Shown here: piece after piece, positions 18,085-26,826 of the stretch
Layout: every line of letters starts with the position of its first letter
How positions within the stretch are numbered: position 1 is the stretch's first letter
From: Myxococcales bacterium
Lineage (GTDB): Bacteria > Myxococcota_A > Polyangia > Polyangiales > Polyangiaceae
DNA: 64,000 nt
Direction: 5' to 3'
Assembly (NCBI GenBank): GCA_016703425.1
Contig: JADJCA010000007.1
Span: 434,001-498,000, forward strand
Position numbers and translations under genes: made by a program
Notes under the pieces: generated by a model
Seen by the model: only the letters and a program-made list of their open reading frames with translations
Told to the model about the DNA's origin: nothing
Database searches by the model: none

Positions 18085-19019
18085 AGCGCCACGTCTTCGT
18101 CGCCCTGTTTGCAGCGCTCGTGATCGCGACGACGCCGGCCGGCGCCAACAACACAGCGGCCGCACAGGCGCTCTTCGAAGAAGGCCGCGCGTTGATGGGC
18201 AAGGGTGACTTCATCGCAGCTTGCGCCAAGCTCGAGGGCAGTCAGAAGCTCGATCCGGGACCGGGCACCGAATACAACCTCGCCGTTTGCTACGACAAGA
18301 GCGGCCGCAGCGCGAGCGCGTGGGCGACCTACCTGAGCGCCGCCGCGGCCTACAAGGCGACGGCGCGCCCCGAGTGGGAGGCGAAGGCCCGCACCCGCGC
18401 CGCCGCGCTCGCCGGCAACCTGAGCCGCCTCACGATCCTCGCAGCGGCGGGCCATGAGGCCGATACGCGAGTGACGCGCGACGGAGTTGCCCTCGTGGCT
18501 TCGGAGCTGGGAGCTGCGATTCCCGTCGACCCGGGCCCCCACCTCGTCGAGGCGACGTCGCGACGCGGCGAGAGGTGGCGCCAGAGCGTGGATGTTCCCG
18601 CGGGGCAGACGGTGTCGGTCAACGTTACGTTCGGCGAAGCGCCGAGCAGCGACGACACGACCGGGGCTTCATCGGAAGAGCCGGCCGCGCGCTCCCCGCA
18701 GCGCACTTGGGCCTTCGTCCTCGGCGGCGTCGGCGTCGCGGGCGTCGCTGCCGGCGCGATCACCGGGCTCGTCGCGATATCGGAAAACGGCACCGCCAAA
18801 GCGAAGTGTCCCGTCGACGGACCGTGTGCGGACCAAGACGCGCTGCGCGCCAACGACGCCGCGCGCTCGTGGGCCACGGCCTCGACGGCAACGTTCTCCG
18901 TCGGCGGCGCGCTCCTCGCGACGGGCGTCATCCTGTGGGCAACAGCGGCAAGCCCAACGGGGGCGCGCGTCACCCCGACGCTCGGCCTTGGCCGCGTCGG
19001 TGCGGTGGTCCGATGGTGA
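18081..19019 (+). CDS. TPR-like protein with C-terminal membrane hairpin
   Basis: 312 residues. A Sec signal (ending TPAGA) is followed by a TPR-like helical part (ALFEEGRALMGKGDFIAACAKLEGSQ, written here only as two pieces: ALFEEGRALMGKGDF and AACAKLEGSQ; then YNLAVCYDKSGRSASAWATY). A PEGA-like beta segment comes next (PVDPGPHLVEATS), then two hydrophobic stretches (about 212-232 and 272-290). This build is common next to myxobacterial kinases; the TPR part probably lies in the periplasm. Overlaps the kinase by ATGA and the next lipoprotein by seven bases, so the three are one translational unit. Confidence 0.8.
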   Translation: MKRHVFVALFAALVIATTPAGANNTAAAQALFEEGRALMGKGDFIAACAKLEGSQKLDPGPGTEYNLAVCYDKSGRSASAWATYLSAAAAYKATARPEWEAKARTRAAALAGNLSRLTILAAAGHEADTRVTRDGVALVASELGAAIPVDPGPHLVEATSRRGERWRQSVDVPAGQTVSVNVTFGEAPSSDDTTGASSEEPAARSPQRTWAFVLGGVGVAGVAAGAITGLVAISENGTAKAKCPVDGPCADQDALRANDAARSWATASTATFSVGGALLATGVILWATAASPTGARVTPTLGLGRVGAVVRW

Positions 19020-20197
19020 CGGCGCGACGCGCGCTGGCTCTTCTCTTGGCCGCACTCCTGCCGGCCTGCGGTCTCTTGATCGGCATCAACGACCTGGAGG
19101 CGGTGCCGGCAAGCGGCGCCGACTCGGGGCGCAATGAAACGGGCGCCGACGACGGCACCGTCGGAGACACGGGCACCGAGGACGCGTCGGACGCCGGAAT
19201 CGACGTCGGCGATGACGCTGCGCGCCGCTGCGATGCCGCGGCCGACCCTGAGAACTGCGGCCGCTGCGGCCACTCGTGTCTCGGTGGCCAGTGCCGCGAC
19301 GGCCAGTGTGAAGCGACGGCGCTCGCGAACGGCCAGGGCCCCGTCTCAGCGGTGGCACTCAGCGCGACTCACGTGTACTTTACAGCCATAAGCACCAACC
19401 TCGTGGCCCGGGTCCCGAAGGACGGCGGCGCCGTCGAGCCCCTCGCCACGGCGCCGCACGTCGCGGTGCCAAAGCGCATCGTTGCAACGGACACGCACTT
19501 CTACTGGGCCAACGGCGACCTGCCCGGCTGGGTCTCGCGATGTCCGCTGGCCGGCTGCGGTGCCGCTCCCGAGGTCTTCTCCCAAAACGGGGCAGAAGCG
19601 ACGGGCCTCACCGTCGACGGAAGTCACGCCTACTGGACCGACAGCAACGGAGATCAGATCCGTCGGAGGCCCCTCGACGGCGGCGCAGAGCAGACCGTCG
19701 TCGACGTCGCCGGGGGTCGCCCGATGGCCCTCGCGGGCGGCGCACCGAACGCCTTCTGGATCGTCGACTTCTCCGCGAGCGTCTTCCGTTCCGAGAGCGA
19801 CGGCGGGAAGACGCTCATCGGAAAGACGGGAACCTCGGGCCGCGAGGTGGCCCTCGATGACACCTGGGTGTACTGGGCCGTGGCCAACGACGTCGGCGAT
19901 CCGGGCAGCCTTGCTCGCGCGCCGCGCGACGGCGGCGTATCGCAAGTGCTCGGGCCTGCCTTCGGGCACCCGCGAGCGCTCACCATCGATGGCGACCGAG
20001 TCCACTGGACGGCCTGGACGGAGCTCGCCGACGGTGGCCTCGTCGACGGCGGTATCCATTCGTGTCCGACGGTCGGCTGCACGACGGGCCAGACCACGCA
20101 CGCGAGCGGCGAAGATCGGCCGCGAGGCCTCGCCATCGACACCGCGGCCTACTACTGGGGCACCGGCAACGGTGTAAAGAAGCTAGCTCGCCCCTGA
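19013..20197 (+). CDS. Lipoprotein beta-propeller
   Basis: 394 residues. Lipobox LLPAC, an Asp/Gly/Thr linker, a short Cys cluster (NCGRCGHSCLGGQC, about 82-95) and then repeated strands of the type VYFTAISTNLVARVPKDGG and AYWTDSNGDQIRRRPLDGG. The repeats resemble DUF5050/NHL-type propellers. Only the Cys cluster and lipobox point to a surface location. The start at 19013 overlaps the end of the preceding gene and gives a clean signal peptide. Last gene of the kinase unit; it could be the sensor or ligand-binding part, though nothing in the sequence proves that. Confidence 0.8.
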   Translation: MVTARRALALLLAALLPACGLLIGINDLEAVPASGADSGRNETGADDGTVGDTGTEDASDAGIDVGDDAARRCDAAADPENCGRCGHSCLGGQCRDGQCEATALANGQGPVSAVALSATHVYFTAISTNLVARVPKDGGAVEPLATAPHVAVPKRIVATDTHFYWANGDLPGWVSRCPLAGCGAAPEVFSQNGAEATGLTVDGSHAYWTDSNGDQIRRRPLDGGAEQTVVDVAGGRPMALAGGAPNAFWIVDFSASVFRSESDGGKTLIGKTGTSGREVALDDTWVYWAVANDVGDPGSLARAPRDGGVSQVLGPAFGHPRALTIDGDRVHWTAWTELADGGLVDGGIHSCPTVGCTTGQTTHASGEDRPRGLAIDTAAYYWGTGNGVKKLARP

Positions 20198-20235
20198 GGA
20201 CGACGAGCGCCGTTCGTCGGCGACGCCGGCGAGGG

Positions 20236-21633
20236 TTATTCGGTGCGGTAGGACGACGGATCGATGTCGTGAAGCTTGAGCCAGCGATGGATGAGCGAGC
20301 GATCGCGACGAAAGATGCGCGCCAGCTCCGCGACGTTGCCACCGGAGCGCCGGAGCGCCTCACGCAGCTCGTCGGGAGAGGGGATCGGCGGCTTGTCCTC
20401 GCCGTCGGTCGTCGCGGGAGTCACCTTCGCCCCCTCGGAGGCCGCGGGCACCAACAGCTCGTCAGGCAAGTGGGCGACATCGAGCACGGTGCCGGGCGGC
20501 GCCAAAGCTACCGCTCGCCGTAAGACGGAGAAGAGCTCACGAACGTTGAAGGGCCAGTCGTGGCGGAGCAGCGCCATCATGAAGGCTACGGAGAGTTCGG
20601 CTTCGGCGCGACCGATACGATGAAGGAGCGCCGTGACGAGGCGAACCATGTCCTCCTTGCGCGCGCGAAGCGGCGGAAGGTGGACCACGTGTCCACGAAT
20701 GCGCGCGTAGAGGTCCGCGCGGAAGCGCTTGCTGCGAACCAGCGCCTCCATGTCGGCGTGCGTGGCGCAGACGACGCGAACGTCGACGATCTCGGTTCGC
20801 GCGGCGCCCACGGGCGCGACCTCATGAGACTCGAGCAGGCGCAAGAGCTTTGGCTGGACCTCCGGTGGCAAGTCGCCAACCTCATCCAAGAAGAGCGTTC
20901 CGCCGTGAGCGGCCTTCACGATGCCCGGATTGTCACGCTCCGCGCCTGTGAAGGCTCCCTTCTTGAATCCGAACAGCTCGCTCTCGACGAGCGTCGGCGC
21001 GATCGCAGCGCAGTTGAGCGCGCGGAGGGCGCCGCTCCGACGGCTCGCCGAATGAATGGCTTCGGCGACCAGCTCCTTGCCCGTTCCCGTCTCGCCTAAC
21101 ACGAGGACGGGGATCTCCGAGCGAGCGATGGGAACAAGCTCCTCGAAGACCCTTCGGCTCGCCGGCCCGCAGGCGATTGGTGCGTGCGCGAACGGCGTCT
21201 CGCCGACGCCGTCGAAGCGAGAGCCCACGAACGCGCGGGCGCCGTCGGCCACAAAAATGAAGGCCGCATCACCGATGCGGAGATCGTCCCCGGGCCGCAG
21301 CTCCGCCGCATCGACGCGCTCACCGCGCACGAAGACGCCATTCCGACTCCCGAGATCGTGCACCGACACCCGGTCGGCCTTCCGATGCACCCGAACGTGC
21401 ACGCGAGAGACCGACGTCAGCGGCAACGTGACTCCGCCCGGTGGCGGGTCGCGTCCCAAGACGCAGGTGCCTTCTTCGAGAATGACGACGGAAGGCATGT
21501 CCTTCGCCGTCGGCGCGTACGAAAGGACGAGGCCCGGCTCGCGCGCGTTGACTGACGGACGACGCGGCTCGCCCCCATCGCCCCCGTCTCTTCGTCGACC
21601 ATCATGGCAAGCGTACACCGACGCCTCGGCCAC
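20236..21633 (-). CDS. FHA-domain sigma54-dependent transcription activator
   Basis: 465 residues. FHA domain (about 45-125; LGRD, VSRVHVRV, LGSRNGVFV), then an AAA+ domain with Walker A GETGTGKE, the sigma54-contact loop GAFTGA, Walker B GGTLFLDEVGDLP and an arginine finger region, then a Fis-type HTH (ALRRSGGNVAELARIFRRDR). The FHA domain binds phospho-Thr peptides, so a Ser/Thr kinase such as the one just upstream could control it directly. Convergent with the kinase unit (38-base gap). The start is a GTG at 21633; an internal start nearer the FHA domain is possible. Confidence 0.92.
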   Translation of the reverse strand: MAEASVYACHDGRRRDGGDGGEPRRPSVNAREPGLVLSYAPTAKDMPSVVILEEGTCVLGRDPPPGGVTLPLTSVSRVHVRVHRKADRVSVHDLGSRNGVFVRGERVDAAELRPGDDLRIGDAAFIFVADGARAFVGSRFDGVGETPFAHAPIACGPASRRVFEELVPIARSEIPVLVLGETGTGKELVAEAIHSASRRSGALRALNCAAIAPTLVESELFGFKKGAFTGAERDNPGIVKAAHGGTLFLDEVGDLPPEVQPKLLRLLESHEVAPVGAARTEIVDVRVVCATHADMEALVRSKRFRADLYARIRGHVVHLPPLRARKEDMVRLVTALLHRIGRAEAELSVAFMMALLRHDWPFNVRELFSVLRRAVALAPPGTVLDVAHLPDELLVPAASEGAKVTPATTDGEDKPPIPSPDELREALRRSGGNVAELARIFRRDRSLIHRWLKLHDIDPSSYRTE

Positions 21634-21754
21634 GGACCAACGTTAGCCGGCTACTTCCTGGTGAACACCTTTCGGTTCGGCCCCGGGGACGTCCGACGGC
21701 CCTGCTCGGACGAGGATAGGCGCTCGTCGCGGCAACGTGGCAAGGAGAGGCGCA

Positions 21755-22315
21755 TCACCCCGTGAGAAGAGCCCGGTCGCGGAGGCCGTCGGCGGGAGCG
21801 CGGACGATCGCCAGGAGGCGCCGTCGCGCTCGCTCGAGTTGCACTCCCCGCGCTTCGAGGGCACCCGGCCACAACGCTTGAAGGTTGAGCTCGATCTCGT
21901 CGAGCTGCTGGGCGAGCTCCACGGCCTCTGGGCGCGTGAGGTCGGCGCTGGCCTCGCCGGCCGAAGCGACACGAGCCTCGACATCGTCGAGCCTTCGAAG
22001 CAGCTCCGGCACCTCGACGCGCGGCGACCGAAGGAAGCGAGCGAGCCGGCAGCTGATGAACTCACCTTCCTTCTGGACGAAGCGGAGGTCCAGCTTCGTT
22101 TCGGAGAGAGCCGGGCGAAGCGCCGCGAGGGCATCGGGGCCCACAACCGCGAGAGCGCGCTCCACGACCGAGAGGCGCACCTCTAACGCTGCGGCCTCCT
22201 CCGCGTAGTCCTTGCGCAGCGCCGGTCGCGCCTCGACGGTGCGCGCGAGGCGCTCGGCTTGTGCGTCGATGAGGCGAAGATGCGCGAGGAACTCTTCTTG
22301 AACGTTAGTAGGCAC
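21755..22315 (-). CDS. Hypothetical helical protein paired with the zinc peptidase gene
   Basis: 186 residues, almost all helix with heptad-like patterning (LRLIDAQAERLARTVEARP, LAQQLDEIELNLQALWP). No signal or membrane segment. GTG start, overlapping the end of the HEVLH gene by 11 bases, so translation is coupled. Family not recognised. The tight overlap suggests a partner, chaperone, inhibitor or immunity protein for the protease; this is inference from position only. Confidence 0.6.
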   Translation of the reverse strand: MPTNVQEEFLAHLRLIDAQAERLARTVEARPALRKDYAEEAAALEVRLSVVERALAVVGPDALAALRPALSETKLDLRFVQKEGEFISCRLARFLRSPRVEVPELLRRLDDVEARVASAGEASADLTRPEAVELAQQLDEIELNLQALWPGALEARGVQLERARRRLLAIVRAPADGLRDRALLTG

Positions 22316-23291
22316 GGCCTGCCTCCACGGGAGGTGACACCGGCGGCGGCGGCGGAGAGAGCGTTTCGTCGTCGATGGTCAACGATGAGCCGGGGAGGAC
22401 GTTCGCCAACCGAGCGTCCCAGTCGCGGAAGCGCTGAGCCGAAGGGCCGTGAAGCATCGCGAAGACCGAGCCTCGCATGGAGGCGTCTTCGAGTCGGTCC
22501 AGATCGCCGAAGTCTCCCGTTAGGTACGCCTTCGCGAGCGCGTCTTCGCGCGCCGGGTTCGCCGCGACGTAGTCGCTGATCAGCCGCTGACTGCCCTCGT
22601 AGGCCTTGGCGTGTAGCAGCGTACCATCGGGCGGGAACCTCCCCATGCGACGCGTCAGGAACTCGGTCACCGCTTCGTTCACCGTCCTCGGAACCCGCCC
22701 ATACCAACCCGGCGCCGTGAGCGTATGAAGCACCTCGTGCGTAACCGTTCGGAGCGAGGCGTCAGCCGGTATGTAGATATCGCCAGCATGGGTCGCGAAC
22801 GCCCCTGCCCCGGGAAGCGTCCTCGTGATCTCCTCTTTGCTCACGACGTGAACGCGCAGCGGTTGTCGCTCGTCGACGTAGCGCGGAAACTTGGCCTGAA
22901 TTTCTCGCCTCACCTGGTGAGGCTCCCCGAACTTGTGGCTGGCCCGAATGCCTTCATCGGTGAAGCGCGCGGGCGCGTTCGCGCAGGTCGAGCACCCGTT
23001 CGGCCGAAGGTCGGTGCGATCGGCGCCCCGCACAGAGCGGATCCAAGGCGCCCGGTTGATCACCTCCTCCATCGCGAGCATGCGCGCGATGCGATCCCTC
23101 TGCAAGAGCACGGCGACGCGCTGCTCGAAGAGGGCACGGGTGACGGCTTCGAGCCCGAGACGCCGCTCGCGCAGCTCGGCTCGGCGGACGGGGTCCTTCT
23201 CGCGGGTCTCCTCCAGCAAGAGTCGCGCCGCCTCGTCGAGGCGTGCTTGGTGCTCCGATTCGAAACGTGCATTCTCCTCGGCCTGGCTCAT
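22305..23291 (-). CDS. Gluzincin-type zinc metallopeptidase-like protein
   Basis: 328 residues. A long charged helical N-terminus (1-100), a CSTC motif, then HEVLH at 185-189 with a candidate third ligand at Glu206 (VNEAVTEFL), that is HExxH-x16-E, close to the spacing of gluzincins. No signal peptide, so either cytoplasmic or exported by a specialised route. ATG at 23291 with AAGGAG seven bases upstream. Pro-rich C-terminal tail (LSPPPPPVSPP). Overlaps the next gene. A secreted effector or toxin is possible, but no delivery gene is next to it. Confidence 0.7.
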   Translation of the reverse strand: MSQAEENARFESEHQARLDEAARLLLEETREKDPVRRAELRERRLGLEAVTRALFEQRVAVLLQRDRIARMLAMEEVINRAPWIRSVRGADRTDLRPNGCSTCANAPARFTDEGIRASHKFGEPHQVRREIQAKFPRYVDERQPLRVHVVSKEEITRTLPGAGAFATHAGDIYIPADASLRTVTHEVLHTLTAPGWYGRVPRTVNEAVTEFLTRRMGRFPPDGTLLHAKAYEGSQRLISDYVAANPAREDALAKAYLTGDFGDLDRLEDASMRGSVFAMLHGPSAQRFRDWDARLANVLPGSSLTIDDETLSPPPPPVSPPVEAGRAY

Positions 23292-23453
23292 GCGACCGCT
23301 CCTTGACCTCCTGTTGGCCGGAGCGGCCGGCGTTCGTTGCACGAGGCTAAGAAAAGTTGAGGCGTGGTCTCGCGAGTGAGGGCCCCTCCCGGGACGTGGG
23401 CGCCCCACGCTGCAACACTGGCAGACGGCCGCGCGCGGCTTGCTCGATGAGGA

Positions 23454-23640
23454 TCACTCACGGCGGCCTCATGGACCTCTTGGCCGACACGCCGACGTGC
23501 CACCCGAAGCCCGGGGTCTGCCTCGACGCGAACAAGCTGATGGCGCCGGCAGGCCTGAAGAACGTCCCGGAGCTCAGTCTTTCGCAGCGGCGCGTGATGC
23601 AGAGCGCACCTACTACCGAGCTCACCGGGCACCCCCTCGC
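23454..23640 (+). pseudogene. Remnant of a metzincin gene (C-terminal end)
   Basis: The translated strip DLLADTPTCHPKPGVCLDAN, then LMAPAGLKNVPELS and LSQRRVMQSAP, matches the end of the metzincin at 24275-25414 (DTPTCAPKARACLDTNNLM, SQRRVMQSAP) at about 70 percent. The zinc-binding HExxH half is absent and no start is sensible. It is a decayed paralogue lying 600 bases upstream of the intact gene, evidence of past tandem duplication. Confidence 0.75.
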
Positions 23641-23855
23641 TCCGGCGCTCCCTAAAGTCGGCAAGACGCGGACGCGCGCGGCGACCAGAAGCGCGGCCAC
23701 GGCCCTGCTACCGCGGGGCGCGGTGGTCCGCTGCGCCGCGCGGGTGCGGCGTCAAAGCCGCATGGGCGGTGAGTTATCGGGCAATCCCCGAGAGCTTTGA
23801 CGAAGGACAGGACGGCGCGCAGTTTGCTGAGGAGGGGACAACCAAGGAGTCCCCC

Positions 23856-24278
23856 ATGTTTCGAACCATTGCCAGCGTTTCGACCCTGTTCGCCCTGCTC
23901 ACGCTCAACGCATGCTCGGGCGAAATTCAGAGCCCCAAGGAGGACGACTCGGAGCGCGACTCGGCGCCGCTGCGAGCGCCAGACGCCGCCGCTCCCGCCG
24001 CCAAGCCGGTGGCCGCGACGGACACCGCCGATGGCGGTACGGCGAAAGGCGGTGCGCCACCGGCGTCGGACACGCCCGCGCCGGAGCCTGCGTGCGTGAC
24101 CCGCTGCAACGCCTCGCTCGGGCGCGTGTGCGGCGCCAACAACCCATGCGACTCGGTTTGCACCAAGGCCTCCGCCCAGAGCCTCGCCTGCTTGGAACAG
24201 CTCACGACGTGCGACAAGCTTCGAATGATCGAGTGCCTCGGCGGAACGCCGACCCCCTCGGGCCCCGCCGGGAAATGA
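23856..24278 (+). CDS. Small Cys-rich lipoprotein
   Basis: 140 residues. Lipobox TLNAC, then an Asp/Ala/Pro linker, then a Cys-rich C-terminal domain with seven cysteines (CVTRCNASLGRVCGANNPC, CLEQLTTCDK). The start is fixed by AAGGAG eight bases upstream. TGA overlaps the next ATG (ATGA at 24275). The tight link to the metzincin suggests a partner or inhibitor of that protease; family not recognised. Confidence 0.7.
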   Translation: MFRTIASVSTLFALLTLNACSGEIQSPKEDDSERDSAPLRAPDAAAPAAKPVAATDTADGGTAKGGAPPASDTPAPEPACVTRCNASLGRVCGANNPCDSVCTKASAQSLACLEQLTTCDKLRMIECLGGTPTPSGPAGK

Positions 24279-25414
24279 CGCGAACGCTCGCCTTGCTGTT
24301 GCCGGCCGCCTTGGCGTGCACCGCGCCGCTCGAGGCGGCTCCGACCGGTGCCTCGTCTGCCGACGCTGGGACCGGCGCGAACGCGCCATCGGTGTCCGTG
24401 ATGGACCTAGCCCTCGCGAAGACCCCCGTCGTCTTCGAGGTCCCGCGCGGCGCGTTGGGCTTTTCACTGGCGATGTGGACTCCTACCGGATCCGAGCGCG
24501 CGGTCTCGGGGGTGCGCGAGCTGCGCGATCCGGCAGGCCGCAGCGCGGTCGTCGACTTCGTTCCTCAGGGCGGGGCGCGTCCCCTTGGACAAGGCGTACG
24601 CGGGGCGGCCGCGGTGACGAGCAGTTGGGGCATCAACGACGGGCCGGTGGCCGGACCTTGGTCCGTGCTCGCCGAAGGGCCCGAAGGCTCGTCCCTGCGC
24701 CTGCTCGTTCAGAGGACCGACGACGGCCAGTTCCACGGAGGCCTCATGGACCTCGAGCTGTTCGTTCCCGACGGTCTTCTCGTCGGTGAGGGCGACGTTC
24801 GCCGCCCCATCGGCGCCAACGATGCCGTCGGCGACCCGGCCATCGCGGCGCGGGTCGACGCGTTCTTCGCGCTCCTTTGGGTGTCGGTCGGGATCTCGCG
24901 CGGGACCGTGACGACCCGCGCCATGGAGGCACGCTACGCCGCTGCCGAAAGCGGAGACGCCCGCGCCGAGCTTCTCCGGCAAGCTGCCCCGAGCCAGCCG
25001 GGCACCGTGGCCGTGGCGTTGACCAACCGCATGTCGTACACGGACGGCGCACCGCTCTACGGCTACACGCTCGGTCTCCCGGGGTTCGCCGACCCCGGTG
25101 GCGGGACGCGCGCCGCCATCGCCGTGGCCCTCTACCCCGAGTCGAGCGCAGAAAACGATGCCGTCACGATGCTGCACGAACTCGGACATTTTGCCGGCCT
25201 CATGCACACGTCCGAAGACGATGGGACCGACGACCTCTTGCTCGACACACCGACGTGCGCCCCGAAGGCACGAGCGTGCCTCGACACCAACAACTTGATG
25301 GCCCCCAGCGGCCCCAAGAACACGCCTGAGCTCACGGCATCCCAACGGCGCGTCATGCAGAGTGCACCCATCTACCGAGCCTTCCCGCGTGTCCGGGGGG
25401 AGAGCAGCCCATGA
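24275..25414 (+). CDS. Metzincin-type zinc protease, lipoprotein or secreted
   Basis: 379 residues. Short signal (ALLLPAALAC gives a possible lipobox), a beta-rich N-terminal domain, then HELGHFAGLMH at 301-311, a full HExxHxxGxxH zinc site, and NNLMAPSG near 340 as the Met-turn. These two signatures define metzincins. The substrate is unknown. Overlaps the lipoprotein before it and the FHA regulator after it (ATGA on both sides), so the protease is part of the same operon as the second FHA/kinase module. Confidence 0.85.
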   Translation: MTRTLALLLPAALACTAPLEAAPTGASSADAGTGANAPSVSVMDLALAKTPVVFEVPRGALGFSLAMWTPTGSERAVSGVRELRDPAGRSAVVDFVPQGGARPLGQGVRGAAAVTSSWGINDGPVAGPWSVLAEGPEGSSLRLLVQRTDDGQFHGGLMDLELFVPDGLLVGEGDVRRPIGANDAVGDPAIAARVDAFFALLWVSVGISRGTVTTRAMEARYAAAESGDARAELLRQAAPSQPGTVAVALTNRMSYTDGAPLYGYTLGLPGFADPGGGTRAAIAVALYPESSAENDAVTMLHELGHFAGLMHTSEDDGTDDLLLDTPTCAPKARACLDTNNLMAPSGPKNTPELTASQRRVMQSAPIYRAFPRVRGESSP

Positions 25415-26823
25415 GCGCAGCGCGCGGCGAGCCGCCCGATGGCGCGCCGCAAGTTGCGGTAAGCTCCGCCGAGGGGCGCAATAACAGCGGCCCGAGCCTC
25501 ATGGTCGCAAAGCCCGGCGCGAGCACGCAAACGATCCTGCGCGGCCAAGTCTCGCGCCGCCCTCTCGCCATGCGAGTGCGGGTGGAGGGCGTTCGTGCGA
25601 GGCCCGTGGGGGTGCGGCTCAAGGATGACAAGGTCGTCGTAGGCTCGCAACCGCCCTGCGACCTCGTGCTTGCCGACAGCACCGTGTCGCGCAAACACGT
25701 CGAACTCGAGTTGGTGCCGGAGGGTGTCCGCGTCACCGATCTCGGGAGTCACAACGGGACCTACTATTTGGGGCAGCGGATCGAGCGCGCCATCTTGGGC
25801 CCGGGCGCCGCCGTCGCCGTCGGGGGAGCGACCTTGACGTTCGAGCTTGACGACCCGTCGCTCGGCGGCTTCGCGCTCGTCGAACAAGACTCCTTCCGCG
25901 GCATGTTGGGAACGTCCTTGCTGATGCGACAGGTCTTCGCGCTCTTGTTGCGACTGGAGGGCTCGCTGGTTCCGACGTTGGTGACCGGCGAATCGGGCGT
26001 CGGCAAAGAGCTAGCTGCGTTGGCGCTTCACGGCGGATCCACCCGACAGGCCGGGCCGTTCATCGCGGTCAATTGCGCGGCGATCCCCGCAGGCCTCATC
26101 CAGAGTGAGCTGTTCGGACACCGCCGCGGCGCGTTTACTGGTGCCACCGAGAGCCGCAAGGGGGCCTTCGAGTGCGCCGACGGCGGGACGCTCTTCTTGG
26201 ACGAGATCGGCGAGCTGCCGCTCGACCTTCAGCCGATGTTGCTCCGCGCCCTCGAGACGGGATTCATTCAGCCGCTCGGTGAGCCTTCGACTCGGCGCGT
26301 CGAGGTGCGCCTCGTCACGGCCACGAACCGCGACCTGGCAGCCGAAATGAAGGCGGGCCGATTCCGCGAAGACCTCTACTTCCGCATCGCCGCCGTCACC
26401 GTAGCGTTGCCAGCCCTGCGTGATCGCCCTGAGGACATTCCGCTCTTGGCCCGGGCCTTCGCCCGGCAGGGCGGCGCCATGGACTTGCCTCAGCCGGTCA
26501 TTTTGGAGCTTACGAAGCGCGCGTGGCCGGGGAACGTCCGCGAGCTGCGCCATGCGGTGCTGGCCTACCTGGCCTTGGGTGAGCTTCCCTCAGAGGAGGC
26601 GCCGCGGCTCGCACGACTCGACGCAGCGCTCCTCGATGTCATCGACGCGGCACGCCCGTATGCGGAACAAAAAGACGCCGTCACCGATCGCATGACGCGG
26701 CTCTACCTCGCGAAGGTCCTCGAGAGCACGGGCTTCAACCAGTCCGCGGCGGCACGGGTTTCCGGCCTCGACCGCACCTACCTCGGTCGCCTGCTTGCCA
26801 AACACGGTCTCGGAAAGTCGTAG
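25411..26823 (+). CDS. FHA-domain sigma54-dependent transcription activator
   Basis: 470 residues. FHA domain (about 62-140; VVGSQPPCDLVL, VSRKHVEL, LGSHNGTYY), AAA+ domain with Walker A GESGVGKE, GAFTGA and FLDEIGELP, then a C-terminal Fis-like HTH (TGFNQSAAARVSGLDRTYLG). Same build as the regulator at 20236 but clearly diverged. It is followed three bases later by a TPR/membrane gene and then a kinase, so phosphorylation of a protein bound by the FHA domain by the co-encoded kinase is a fair guess. Confidence 0.93.
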   Translation: MSAARGEPPDGAPQVAVSSAEGRNNSGPSLMVAKPGASTQTILRGQVSRRPLAMRVRVEGVRARPVGVRLKDDKVVVGSQPPCDLVLADSTVSRKHVELELVPEGVRVTDLGSHNGTYYLGQRIERAILGPGAAVAVGGATLTFELDDPSLGGFALVEQDSFRGMLGTSLLMRQVFALLLRLEGSLVPTLVTGESGVGKELAALALHGGSTRQAGPFIAVNCAAIPAGLIQSELFGHRRGAFTGATESRKGAFECADGGTLFLDEIGELPLDLQPMLLRALETGFIQPLGEPSTRRVEVRLVTATNRDLAAEMKAGRFREDLYFRIAAVTVALPALRDRPEDIPLLARAFARQGGAMDLPQPVILELTKRAWPGNVRELRHAVLAYLALGELPSEEAPRLARLDAALLDVIDAARPYAEQKDAVTDRMTRLYLAKVLESTGFNQSAAARVSGLDRTYLGRLLAKHGLGKS

Positions 26824-26826
26824 CCG

